Of a DNA stretch of 64,000 nucleotides, positions 11,071 to 21,588 are shown piece by piece (the stretch's first letter is position 1; every line of letters starts with the position of its first letter). The stretch is from Branchiostoma floridae (taxonomy: Eukaryota > Chordata > Leptocardii > Amphioxiformes > Branchiostomatidae). Where the stretch lies: assembly GCF_000003815.2 (NCBI RefSeq), contig NC_049988.1, positions 20,274,767 through 20,338,766 of the forward strand. The letters are read 5' to 3'. Both the position numbers and the translations under genes were made by a program. The notes under the pieces were generated by a model that saw nothing but the letters and a program-made list of their open reading frames with translations, was not told where the DNA came from and made no database searches.

Positions 11071-14000
11071 ATTCATCTTTTCCTTGTATAATTTGTTCGA
11101 GGCATGAAGCTCGGAAGATGCATTCTTATGACGATATTCTTTCTGGGAGGATACAATTAGTAATAAAGTGACCCTACTATCATGCCATATGAATCAATTT
11201 TGAAACCAGTTTGGGGCATGGTGTATTCACCATTTCGTATCGTGAAGTAAATCCCGGCATTCGGGCAAGCAGCAAACAGTAACTTATGAATTAAAATTGA
11301 GTCATGAAACCAATGCACGGTCAGGAACAGTGATCAAGAAACGTTGGTGCACATGGCTGAAAACATAACCAGTTTGGAAACCCAGCATAGCTGCTTAATA
11401 TGAAACGTACTTTTGAAAAGTCATAAACTTAAATATTGCTACAGTAGTATCATGCAATTTTATGGGTGTCAATTTGCAGCAGACGCATTTGTGTTGTTAA
11501 TAAAATGAAACAAATATAGTTGATAGAAATATTTTTTGTGAAAAATAATGTTATATTATGACTTCATAAAATCTTTAGGCGAATGTTGTGCTGCTAAATA
11601 CATTTCGTGGGCGCCATTTTAATTTTGTAATTTTCCTCCAGGCACCACACCCATGCAGCAGCCGCAGACTGATTGGCAGGCACGTGCCAACGCCGCGAGA
11701 AGTTTTCCCAACCCTATGTACGCCTCCGGAGAAGGTAGAACGCCTTCTGGTTCGCTTACGTCATCCTGTTCTTGTCTCGCTTCTATATCTTTACAAAGAT
11801 GTGGCTATGTGGCTAATTTTTTTTTTCCCCACAGTTACAACAGGTGCCACACCCATGCAGCAGCCGCAGACTGATTGGCGGTCCGTTGCGGACGCCGCTG
11901 CGCGTATACCAAACCCTATGTACATTAGCGGAACAGGTAAAACTTTGTAACCCTGCGGTTTTTGTCCTGTTACTGTGTTGTCCTTGTCTTGATGGGTGTA
12001 GTCGTACGATTGTCGTACGGTCACAAACCGATTGCATTCCCGAGACAGTCGTAAAGATGTCGTACAAAATTTAACAGTCTTGTTACAAAAAAAGACTGTG
12101 TCAGATCCTTGTCGGCGACATAGACTGCATGAAGATTGTAAGACATCAAAATCACACTGACTACAACTTATGACATATGTAACTGCGTCGTCACTCTCGC
12201 TATGATACTAACTGGACTGCAATACAGACAAGCTTCTGAAGCAACGCCGGCATCCGACGCCATCTTAATTAATCAAACGTCGACAAACAGGCCGGAAAGT
12301 TAAAAGAGCACATCAGTAATAATAAAAGCTTGATGATGGCGGGCTGCTTTGTTTCAAGAAAAATATGAAGTACCAAGGCGTCCAATGTGGCCTGTAATGA
12401 TTGTATCAATCGTAATTGTAATATCATCAAGATCGATTAGCTATTTGTATGTTTGTATCATATATTTGCTTGTATCTACCGTACGTGTTGTTGATCGTAG
12501 CAATCTGATATCTAAAATATATAGAGGGCTGTGTTACTAATTTAGTCTCAATGACTTGATTGATATCTTACTAGTTTGTGATTTAATGCACTATGTGTTA
12601 TTCCCGATTTATCTATTCTGGATTTTCGACTGTCCAAGTCCAGTCTTTGTCAGTCTTTGTCATGCCTCGACAACTGAGGCTGGAGTTGGACAGCAAAAAA
12701 AAAAAAACTTTTGTGTTGAAACTTATTGTTCAACCTTTAAAAACGTGCCTTGTTTTAAAAGCTCATGTAGTCTGTCAGACCGCACGTATCCCTGTTGCCA
12801 TTAAACTCTTTAGAGGCTTTATTTCGTCCATTAGCAGAGAGATACAAACGTATTTCAATGCTAGTCTTCCTGGACTTAAAATACATAAATGACAACGTTA
12901 CACATACAGATACAATTATATACAGTGCAAATCAATCAGTACATACAATTATTTACAATGAAAGTCGTTCCATGTGGATATCGCTCTGTATGTAAAAGCA
13001 TTAGTCCTTGGTTTTGGTAGTCTGTATGTTTGATGTGTGGCATAACGTGTCTTGTAGCTGTGTTGCTGTGTGACCGGATTCAGGTGGTTGTAGAGAACTG
13101 CAGGTTGCCGTGTTGTGACGATCCTCTGGAACTGAGACATATTGCGGGCTAGTAACCTTTGTTGAACAGTTTGCCATGACAGAAACTCTCTATCTGCAGG
13201 TGAGTCCACAAAGCCGAACCCGGAGGGCCAGGGCACGGATCCTGATACTGACTTGCGACCAGATAGCATGGAGCCATATGCCGTCAGATATATGGACGAA
13301 GATGCTGATGATGACAATGGCCTGTCAGTAGAAAGAGGAGCTGCTGCCTCTTCCGAGAGTGAAGGTGTCACTCCCGGGAATGATGTTGGCACTCCCGGAA
13401 GTGATGCCGGCACTTCCCGGAATGATGCTGGTACTTCTGGCTCACCAAGGAATGGCAAAAACAAGCGCTCCTCTCGCAAAGCAAGGCAAAGGCAGTATGC
13501 TCCAAACAGTCCTCAGCAAGAAGCTGGAGGTAAGATGTCCACATTTATATACTACACAATAAGAAGTCGATACTATGGGGGACAAGTGTTGCAAATTACA
13601 CACATATATATATATATATATATATCTGTTGCCATTCCTTCATAAAGACTGTTTAAGGCATTCAACCTTTGGTAAGTCCAATTTTTGTGTTCAAAATTCC
13701 AGTTCAACGATTTGATAAAGCATTTCTTGTTTTAAAAGCTCTTGTTTTCTAACAGACCGCGCGTATCCGGGTGGAGCCAGCGGCTGCGGTGCCCTCTGTA
13801 GCTTCATCCGCTCCCACCGCAGCTGCATGATCGCCGGCATTGCCCTGCTGCTAGGTCTGGTTGGTGTAGGAGTCGCCCCTCTGACGTTCATCAATAAAGA
13901 GGTAAATATCCCTGTGCCACAAGGCCTGTTGTAAACCAATTTTTCTGACACTACTTCTGTTTATGTCATACCTGTGACGCGAAAACGTTCGATACGGGTG

Positions 14001-16695
14001 TTCCGGACCGGGTGATAACTTTCCGTATGGTACGGGCTCTAAGGCCCAATTGACACTTGTAGTTTTAACTGTAGTACTACACATCGTAGTCTACTACTGT
14101 AGTAGCCTACAGATTTTTTCTGGGTGTAAACAGAAATGAAGTGTAGTCTACTACTGTAGTGTACTACACCCTCCGAGGCTGTAGTACTACAGTTCGGGCA
14201 ACGTTCTATGAGAATTCGAACCGAGTGTAAACAGAAACTGTAGTAGACTACAGCTGACTGACGTCAACCGCTTCAGTCGACTCCTGCGCTGCATACGTTC
14301 TTGGCGCGTCTGGTTGAAAAGCTGGGTCATGAATAACAGGATAAACACCTGCTGCATCATGAATGTAATGGCTTCCGCCTCTCCAGTCATTTTGATCCGT
14401 CCGGTGGTCAAAAATGGCACTTTTGACACAACAGGAAGAATGAAGAAGACCAAAAAAAATTGATCCTGTTCGATCTGGCGTAATTCGAAACGAACGCATG
14501 TTCTATTTGGGTCATCTGTGGTCATTGTACTATTTCCTATTGTCATGGCCTATTTTTCAGGGTGCCTTGTATATTAGAAAAAACATAAGATTCCCGCACC
14601 CGCCAAGTGTCAAAGGTCACATTTGGTCACTAAAGTTTCTTCATAATCATGGAATAGCAGGTTCCCGCTATGCTCCCTGTCAGTGAGTGTAAACCGGACG
14701 CGAATCTGTAGTCTACTACAGTAGTAGACTACGATGTGTAGTACTACAGATTCAAGAAATAAGTGTAAATTGGGCCTAAGTTGTATCACACGGGCTCCAT
14801 TCGAATTAAACTGTTTCGAGTGGGCCGAGTGTGGCGCCGTCGAAAATTCGAATACCTGATTCGGACGTTGGACATTACTGTTGCAACACATTTTTTCGAG
14901 GCAACAAATTTGGNNNNNNNNNNNNNNNNNNNNNNNNNNNNNNNNNNNNNNNNNNNNNNNNNNNNNNNNNNNNNNNNNNNNNNNNNNNNNNNNNNNNNNN
15001 NNNNNNNNNNNNNCACGACGGCCTTCGGCCGTCGTGCGATCCGACCCGCGGTCGGGCTGGTACCTAGGCTGATACGGAATACACCGTGTTGTATTCTATA
15101 TTTATCAATTCTACTAAGTCCATTTAGCCAAGACGTTCTGCTTTTTCTCCTTGATTTTTTACGGTTGGTATTCTGACGTGCGTATACATACGTTTATACA
15201 TTTGCAGGAGATATCTCAACTGTCCACCACTGTTGACGCCTTCAATCGCGACCTGTCCACAACTGTTGACGCCTTAAAGCGTGACCTGGATAAGGAGCGA
15301 AACCGAACCGCCGCCTTGGAGCAGCGTCTTTACGAATTGAGTAAGTCACCAGGTAAGTTGGATTTCCATTCTCATATCCATTATGTGTGATGCTATATTG
15401 AGCAGCATCGTTAGCATAGACATTGCATTTATGAACTCGAACGCGACGTTGTAGAAAATTTAGATACCGGATTCGGACGTTGGAAGTGATGATGTTACAC
15501 ATTTTCTCATCTTCTGGCACATTTTGCATTGTCACGTGTGTTTTAACGGGTGGGGATGACATAAAGAAAATATAACACCTTGTATTTTATACAGGCTGCT
15601 CACAGGGGCCTCCGGTGGTGTCTGGCAGAGGTGGACCTGTCGGCCCGAGCGATCGTGACGGTCGCGATGGGATTCCAGGTCCTGCCGGGCCGCCAGGTCC
15701 TCCTGGTCCGCCCGGCTCATCTGGGCCGTGCAGCCAACCCGGACCCCCTGGCCCACCTGGTCCCGAGGGCCCACCCGGATCCAGCGGGTCAGACGGCCGG
15801 GACGGACTCCCTGGACCACCCGGAAGCTGCGATTGTGACAGTACCGCTGTCAGCCTAAAAGGTATGTAATCTGTATCGACTTGCCTTTCATTCTAGCTTT
15901 GTTGCAATCTTTATCGGTCTATTAGCCAAGACAGGGTTTTCCGCAAACACCGACTTTCGTAATCTCATTATAAACATGACAAGTTCAACATCTGAGACGA
16001 ACTTCCTTCCTTTAATGTAACTTTAACTCAAATGACTTGCAGATTGTGAAGACGTCTACAAGGCAGGCCACACCACCAGCGGTGTCTACACCATCCAGCC
16101 AGACGCTGCCGGAGCCTCGTTCCGGGTCTACTGTGAGATGGAAGCCGGGGCCGGCGGCTGGACTGTCCTCCAGAAGCGCTTCGACGGTTCTGTAGATTTT
16201 GTTAATGACTGGGAAACTTACAAAAATGGGTTTGGGGACCTTAACGGAGAGTTTTGGCTGGGAAACGACAAGATATATGAGATCTCCAACGCCAAGGCAT
16301 ACCTTCTGCGCATTGATCTCGAGAATTGGTCCTCAGAAACGGTATATGCTGAATATGATAGGTTCTATATCGAGGATGAAGCAGCAAAGTACCGTCTGCA
16401 TGTTGGTGCCTATGACGGCACTGCTGGGGATGGTGGGGCGGGGTTAAGCTATCATGATGGTAGCAGATTCTCAACACACGACCAGGATAACGACGATATT
16501 TCGGGCGTTGACTGCGCAACTAGCAATCGTGCTGGTTGGTGGTATAATAGGTGTGACCGCGTTAACCTGAACCAGCCGTACAAGCATGGCGGCGGGGGGA
16601 CTTTTACACATGGTAATGGTATAGAATGGGCAGCGTGGTCAGCTCACCCGTACTCCATTAAGGTTTCTGTCATGAAGATCAGACCTGCTCCTTAG
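10902..16695 (+). CDS. Gene 2: predicted membrane-anchored collagen-FBG lectin, 591 aa
   Basis: Eight exons: 10902-10941, 11642-11734, 11835-11936, 13200-13529, 13756-13901, 15208-15352, 15595-15861, 16043-16695. All phases agree and the total divides by three. Predicted order: cytoplasmic tail (1-188), TM (about 212-234), short coiled coil (238-285), collagen (286-374), FBG (375-591). No signal peptide is seen, so a type II orientation is expected, with the lectin domain outside the cell. The tail holds two NPMY motifs (37-40 and 71-74) in duplicated exons, an acidic region and a basic patch ([10 protein letters not shown]). The start ATG was chosen because the tandem copy and gene 6 share this exon. 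The order tail-TM-coil-FBG recalls FIBCD1, with a ficolin-like collagen stem added. Ligand and signalling are not shown by sequence. The 100 N gap lies in the intron before the coil exon. Confidence 0.85.
11642..11734 (+). CDS. Gene 2 exon 2 (tail, first NPxY exon)
   Basis: 93 nt, phase 1-1, acceptor ttcctccag, donor gaag|gtagaa. It encodes [10 protein letters not shown]...FPNPMY, so F-x-N-P-x-Y is present in full. It is a tandem duplicate of the next exon. Confidence 0.82.
11835..11936 (+). CDS. Gene 2 exon 3 (tail, second NPxY exon)
   Basis: 102 nt, phase 1-1, after a strong tttttttcccc-acag acceptor. It encodes [10 protein letters not shown]...IPNPMY. A second in-frame acceptor 9 nt downstream (caacag|gt) would drop three residues. 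Closest relative is gene 6 exon 2. Confidence 0.8.
12779..12800 (+). pseudogene. Truncated relic of the TM exon
   Basis: The acceptor context ttaaaagctcatgtagtctgtcag followed by accgcacgtatcc matches the start of the TM exons at 13756 and 59012 (D-R-T-Y-P). Similarity then stops and a LINE fragment follows. It looks like a duplicated TM exon cut by retroelement insertion. Confidence 0.6.
12955..13170 (-). mobile_element. LINE 3' fragment (antisense)
   Basis: The minus strand reads [19 protein letters not shown], then [13 protein letters not shown] and RAISTWN. This is the pattern of the C-terminal end of non-LTR retrotransposon polyproteins. It ends shortly before exon 4 of gene 2. Confidence 0.65.
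13200..13529 (+). CDS. Gene 2 exon 4 (acidic/basic tail segment)
   Basis: 330 nt, phase 1-1, acceptor tctatctgcag, donor gctggag|gtaaga. It encodes an acidic stretch ([10 protein letters not shown]), a 21 bp repeat giving GxTPGxD-type heptapeptides three and a half times, and a basic patch [13 protein letters not shown]. There is no counterpart in gene 6. It could be an optional exon, since it is phase-symmetric. The coding call rests on the open frame and matching phases. Confidence 0.68.
13603..13624. repeat. (TA)n microsatellite
   Basis: Short TA run in the intron between exon 4 and the TM exon of gene 2. Confidence 0.9.
13756..13901 (+). CDS. Gene 2 exon 5 (transmembrane)
   Basis: 146 nt, phase 1 in and 0 out. 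It encodes [10 protein letters not shown], a basic/Cys segment ([10 protein letters not shown]), a hydrophobic run [17 protein letters not shown] and PLTFINKE. Positive charges before the hydrophobic run fit type II insertion. Homologous to 59012-59157 and 34549-34685. Confidence 0.9.
14039..14780. mobile_element. MITE with 20 bp terminal inverted repeats
   Basis: The left end ctaaggcccaattgacactt is inverted at the right end aagtgtaaattgggcctaag (14761-14780). The interior is rich in short palindromes (gtagtctactactgtag, tgtagtactaca). It lies in the gene 2 intron between TM and coil exons. Confidence 0.85.
14914..15013. other. Assembly gap (100 N)
   Basis: One hundred unresolved bases inside the gene 2 intron. 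The flanks differ in origin: collagen-intron-like sequence before, GC-rich hairpin after. True gap length is unknown. Confidence 1.
15014..15036. repeat. Perfect hairpin next to the gap
   Basis: cacgacggcc-ttc-ggccgtcgtg is a 10 bp perfect stem with a 3 base loop, directly after the gap. It may explain why assembly broke here. Confidence 0.8.
15208..15352 (+). CDS. Gene 2 exon 6 (coiled-coil stalk, short form)
   Basis: 145 nt, phase 0 in and 1 out. It encodes [16 protein letters not shown], a second [11 protein letters not shown] unit, then [15 protein letters not shown] is a glycosylation sequon. There are two repeat units, against about four in genes 4 and 6. Two donors 12 nt apart (ttga|gtaagt and ccag|gtaagt) both leave phase 1. 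Confidence 0.88.
15595..15861 (+). CDS. Gene 2 exon 7 (collagen-like)
   Basis: 267 nt, phase 1-1. Same layout as gene 1 but with extra Gly substitutions: VVS and DRD replace Gly-X-Y triplets near the start, besides the shared SQP break. It ends GSCDC...VSLKG. Confidence 0.92.
16043..16695 (+). CDS. Gene 2 exon 8 (fibrinogen C-terminal domain)
   Basis: 653 nt to TAG. Starts DCEDVYKAG, calcium loop HDQDNDD, pocket DCAT (Asp rather than Asn before Cys), then AGWWYNRCD, ending MKIRPAP. Confidence 0.96.
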
Positions 16696-16750
16696 AAATA
16701 ACCTACCAAAAAAACTAAACCCACGGCCTTACATTTGCTTTCTTTGCTGA

Positions 16751-16756
16751 AATAAA
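16751..16756 (+). terminator. Poly(A) signal AATAAA of gene 2
   Basis: AATAAA 56 bases after the stop. The same position and context (tctttgctgaaataaagagt) is conserved after gene 5 (51731-51736). Confidence 0.7.
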
Positions 16757-17018
16757 GAGTAATACTGGAGCAAATCTCTTAACAATGCAATGGTGACAAT
16801 CAACTTTTATCTTTATTCTGTCTGCATAATCCCTTTCACGGTGAGGTAAAATTTCAATCCTGCGCATATTTTGGCAATTCATCTGACATAACGTGAATTG
16901 TGTGAAAATATTATGTAATGCACGTACACAGGGAGCATTATAAACGTGGCTTAAAGTGTACGTAGTCGAACTTCATGAGCATTTATTAAAAAGTTTATTA
17001 CGCGTCCCCTCCACCCAC

Positions 17019-17083
17019 ACCACACCACACACACACACACACACACACACTTACACACACACACGCACACACACACACACACT

Positions 17084-17132
<49 letters not shown>

Positions 17133-17212
17133 ACACACGCGCGCTCACACACACAAACACGCACACACACACTCACACACGCACACACGCACACACACAC
17201 ACACTCTCACAC

Positions 17213-17297
<85 letters not shown>
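17019..17297. repeat. (CA)n microsatellite
   Basis: About 280 bases of CA with scattered CT and CG steps, at the same relative position as the tract after gene 5 (52000-52222). Confidence 0.97.
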
Positions 17298-17298
<1 letters not shown>

Positions 17299-17299
17299 A

Positions 17300-18957
17300 C
17301 ATACGCCCCACTAATGTCCATCCCCATACAGACCCCCTAAGATGCCTTGGATAGTTGTCACTCCTAAGGTTGCCTCTTGAACAAAATGTTGTTCTTTGGC
17401 ACTGATAACTTTCCAAAGTTGACAGCACTACGCCTACATGAATCTGCGCAGGTGAGGACCCTGAGCTAATTTAGACGTGGATCTAGCTATAGTGCAAATT
17501 TAGCCTCCCTTGAATACTTCTAGCAGTGTTAGATTTTTTTGCGGTTAAGACTCGAAGGAGAGGAGTCACGCATGAGTTCCGCGCAAAGTATAACGTTACT
17601 AACAAACTTTTAGTTGCAGTTTACAAAATAACCAAAAGATGGCGCTGGCACACTGAAGTGGGAAACTCTTTTAAAAAATCCATTTCTTCATTGTAAAATT
17701 CTAATCATTTCATGCAGGGCAGATTTTAAGAAGAATAGTGTCATGATATTGTAGAACCTTTGTTAGGGATAAGGAAGGTCAATACCTTCATATCATCATA
17801 TTCTGCAATTCGTGGTAATGGTATTCAATGGAAGTTAGGTTTCACTTTTCTGTAATTTCTTATCATTGCGGAACCAGTGTGGAACGCCCCCCCCCCCCCA
17901 GTGTAAATCAATCATTTCTTCCTTCGCTTCACCCTTTCGTTCTTTGCCTTACTGTTCCCAAACAAACTTAGAAGGGAAAAACACACCATACATTGTGGAG
18001 GACACATGTAATTGCGGGGAAAGTACATTACTGTTGTTTTGTTGACTTGTAATATCTAAAAACACAGTTAGCATTGTAGTGCATTTTACTTTTTTTTTAA
18101 TTGGGCAAACTTATCACTTTGGTGATGTTGAAAAACAAACAAAAATAAAACGGAAATAACAATTTGTACGGTCACATGTCTTACAATACTTCATTCTTCG
18201 AGCGATACATTGTATTGCAGTCCTTGGTTCTATGTTAGGTGTATTTCAGATTAAGTACTATATAACTTTGTAGCAGGCAAGGTGTGTCGGTGTGTTATAA
18301 GTTGTGGATTATAGTACAAAATGCAATAAGGTAATTTCTTTTAGGTGAAAAAAGTTTTTTACGTAAGGTATGATGGTTGGTTGCGAACATTATGTAGAAA
18401 GTACATTACATTTGCGGACTTCATATTAGGAATAGTCAGTTTTTTTGTTGTAACTTAGAATAAATCTTACCAGCAAGATGTTTAGCAACGTTGCAGGAAA
18501 CAAAATTTTGTTGAAAGTTTCTTTTTTTTGTAGAAACTCTTGGGACTATTTGTAGCACTTGTGGCTACTAATCATATTCATCTAACGTAGACAAGTATAT
18601 ATATTAGTGATGAAATACGGTAGGAAACGTTGTATGGTATATGTTGATGATGCTATATGGCTGCTAGCGTTATGTTGTATGTGTTGATAGTATATGGTGG
18701 CTTACGTTATCTGGTAGTACACATACTAGAAGAACACATGTTGATACATGTATCAGCATGTTATTATAAGACGTATTGAACTTATAGCTCTGTATCAGTT
18801 ATTGCACTAAGACGTTAGTCACCAAGATAGCGTGAGCTTCATTAGTTTATATAACTACTGTATCACATTTGCAAGTTTGGTGAAATTACAACATGGTGTA
18901 TGATACATTTTGTCTTGGATCTTCTTTTTTTAATATGAATGAGTTGTATACGGATAT
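17300..18957. repeat. Duplicated intergenic block, type 2, copy 1
   Basis: Colinear with 52240-53640. The last 350 bases (18595-18950 against 53279-53635) look almost identical. It contains no supported coding sequence. Confidence 0.85.
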
Positions 18958-19357
18958 ATGCACGCACGCACCCACACACCCATACACACACAAATGCACA
19001 CGCAGACACACACACACAAACACACAGACACACACACAGACATACACATACACACGAACGCACTAAGACACTGACACAAACACACACGCACACACACACA
19101 CACACACACACATACATACACACACACACACACACAAGCACAAACACACATAAAACATACACACACAAAAACACATACACGCGCAAACGCAAACTGCCTA
19201 ACCGGGCCCCGGGAAGGAAATGTGACGTAGGCCTAACTGGTTTAGCCAAAAGTTCATCGCGCACATATAAACAGAAGGACAGACACAACTAGAGCACACT
19301 TACATGCATACATACATACATACATACATACATACATACACATATACATACACACAT

Positions 19358-19394
<37 letters not shown>

Positions 19395-19395
19395 C
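18958..19395. repeat. CA, ATAC and TA microsatellites around a short unique core
   Basis: CA tract at 18958-19190, a unique core (ccgggccccgggaaggaaatgtg), then ATAC repeats (about 19300-19345), CA and TA (19380-19394). The arrangement recurs at 53648-54042, with a much longer TA run there. Confidence 0.92.
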
Positions 19396-19638
19396 ACAGA
19401 CAGACACAGAAATGAAAAAAAAAACACAAGTTTCCACATATTTATAATTACAAAAGATAGCTTCTTAGTATAGATTATAGAAGGCACCTATTATGCTATA
19501 CACATTTACAGATCATTCCAAAGCCGGTAAAACGAGTAAAATGATTCAGCCAGTCAAAGATTCCAGTTGTAAAGAATCACGTATAAGATGGCATTTTCAG
19601 CACCAGAGACAGCCATTGCTGCTCAATGACTGTTACTG

Positions 19639-19805
19639 TCTTTAATAACAATATCCTTTATTGCAAATTCATGCCCGAGGGCTAATTGCATACAAAGTAA
19701 AGCAGTAGTGGTATACATAATCATACTTAACAAAGAAAGAAATTGATACTCATAATAATAATAATAATAATAATAATGATAATAATAATAATAACAGTAA
19801 TAATG

Positions 19806-19839
<34 letters not shown>

Positions 19840-19928
19840 TAATAATAATAATAATAATAATATCATAGATATATCAAAAGGGAATAACGACTAATCTAAA
19901 TCTATTTCTACTTAAGCTATAATATTGA
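19639..19928. mobile_element. Insertion with (AAT)n tract, absent from paralogous site
   Basis: At 54310-54345 the sequence runs straight from the ctgctgaatgact segment to the gaagacacctttcaatatg segment. Here about 290 bases intervene, starting near tctttaataacaatatcc and carrying (AAT)n at 19755-19860. It is likely a retroelement 3' fragment with a microsatellite tail. The family is not identified. Confidence 0.55.
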
Positions 19929-20161
19929 AGACGCTTTTCAATATGTGATATCGAAGATACATTGAGATGTCATTTTAACTTTATCAGTTCACGGCGTCAT
20001 TTCCTGTAAGTGTACAATACAGACAGACAGCAGCAAAGCAAGGTCACCTCATCATCAGGGGTCAGAGTTGAAGGTTCATCTCAAAAACGACGATCAGCAG
20101 AGCGACAGGTTTTTCCACTAGGTTAAAGGCCGCCGATGGCAACACTGCCAAATTAGACATG

Positions 20162-20169
20162 TGACGTCA
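20162..20169. promoter_or_regulatory. CRE-type palindrome TGACGTCA
   Basis: Same conserved block as at 9684, here about 1.1 kb ahead of gene 3. Confidence 0.5.
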
Positions 20170-20944
20170 CACAAAACGGCGTAAAAAAACGCTAACGTTG
20201 CCAGCAAAATAATCATGAACATTGTTTTGAAATATTATAATTCTTCATTTTCACAGGTTCATTGAATTCGCTCCCAGCAAGGACGTTACATAAGAGATTT
20301 TCAGAATCCAAAACAACAGTGACCGGATATTTGGGGAGGGGGGCATCCTGATAGACGACATTTCCATTCAAGACACATTATGCTATCGTCTTACACATTC
20401 ATATACCCAAGACCCTGACACTGATGATGTCAAGTTGGTTATGACATAGACCTAATACTAATTACAGTGACAAAGTTTTGCAGCATGTGAAGAATTGTTG
20501 TATATTAACCTTAACATACATGTATACACCCTTTGTCTAAAGTCAGGGTAGATTTTTGTTTTTGTTTTTTGCAGAGTACAGTGCATCTCACAGATAAATC
20601 ACAAGGCTACATACATCACTGAAATGCGCTCAACATCAAAACATTATTTTACAATGAATCCCATTGTGACTATCAATATAACATAGTTTATAACTGGAGA
20701 TCAGTACCATAACATGCGTTTGTACGCCTCTCATTATCGCGTTGTGCTTATTATACACAACATATTTGATAAAAGTAAGTTAGGGTAGATGCTTCAGGCA
20801 CTAAGTCACATCTAAATGGGCCATGTCATGAACCAGTTTTTCAACCAGCTTGTTTTGTCAAAGGCTGAAGTCGATGATGTAATCGATTGTGTAACATAAG
20901 GTGCAGGATAAACGCGTCGGATTTCGACGAAAACACCATTAATT

Positions 20945-21050
20945 GGTAATTATATATGCACACTCATGACGTATGAGGAAACAATGTGGCTGACAACCAA
21001 TAGGGAACGACACTGTCCCCAGAAAAAAGCAAGGGGGATTCCCCGGCTTC
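20945..21050 (+). promoter_or_regulatory. Conserved promoter region of gene 3 with kappaB-like site
   Basis: In order: TATATAT (20951-20957), TGACGTA (20967-20973), CCAAT (20997-21001) and ggggattccc (21034-21043), which fits GGGRNNYYCC. The same series with similar spacing lies ahead of gene 5 (48442, 48458, 48490, 48529). The start codon is 210 bases after the kappaB-like site, so transcription may start upstream or downstream of it. Confidence 0.6.
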
Positions 21051-21252
21051 TTGTCTGACAAGTTTTTCTTTTAAGATTATATCTAAATTAAAGTCTACTC
21101 AGCTCAAAAGATATCTTCAGCCGCTAAGGACTACTACATACAGCCAGTCAGCGCAGTGTCTCAGAGTTTAAGGGCAGAATTTGCTTCAGTTTTCTTGAAA
21201 CGTCCATCACTTTATTGTATTGAAGCCAAGTCCGTTGCTTCAGTTGTAGAGA

Positions 21253-21588
21253 ATGAGTACAGATAAGCTGATGAACGGAGACCTGACGCTTGCCGGGCCC
21301 GTGTATGCCGACCGGAGGTCCCGTGTGCGCCGGGCGGCGGTGCAGGCACTTAGCGCCGTGGGGGCGATCTTGGTCGTCTCGGCACATGTGATGCTGGCGC
21401 TGCAGAACTGGCAACTCAAGGAACAGATCTCTGAGAATGACATGAGCATTACCATTGTCATTGTCATTGTCATTATCCTTGTCATTGTCTTTGTCATTGT
21501 CATTGTCATTGTCGAACTCCTGGGGCGTGTGGCTACTTTGGAAGTGCTGACTAAAGACAATGGCCGATTGGAGGATACTGTCACTGGG
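21253..21588 (+). CDS. Gene 3 exon 1 (tail, TM, Ile/Val microsatellite run)
   Basis: 112 codons, ends in phase 0 at ACTGGG|gtaagt. The first half is nearly identical to gene 5 exon 1 (MSTDKLM.GDLTL.GPVYADR). The repeat at 21448-21513 replaces the stalk-like segment of gene 5. The frame recovers after it (RVATLEVLTKD). Confidence 0.88.

Larger units (their letters stand above)
11937..13199 (+). other. Gene 2 intron 3 with relics
   Basis: Contains a TM-exon relic (12779-12800) and an antisense LINE fragment (12955-13170). The stretch 12560-12780 resembles the intron before the TM exon of gene 6. Confidence 0.6.

Noticed and set aside
12949-13479. 176-codon minus-strand frame
   Set aside because: A chance fusion of the LINE fragment with the antisense of gene 2 exon 4.
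14187-14546. 119-codon minus-strand frame
   Set aside because: Lies wholly inside the palindrome-rich MITE and has no recognisable domain.
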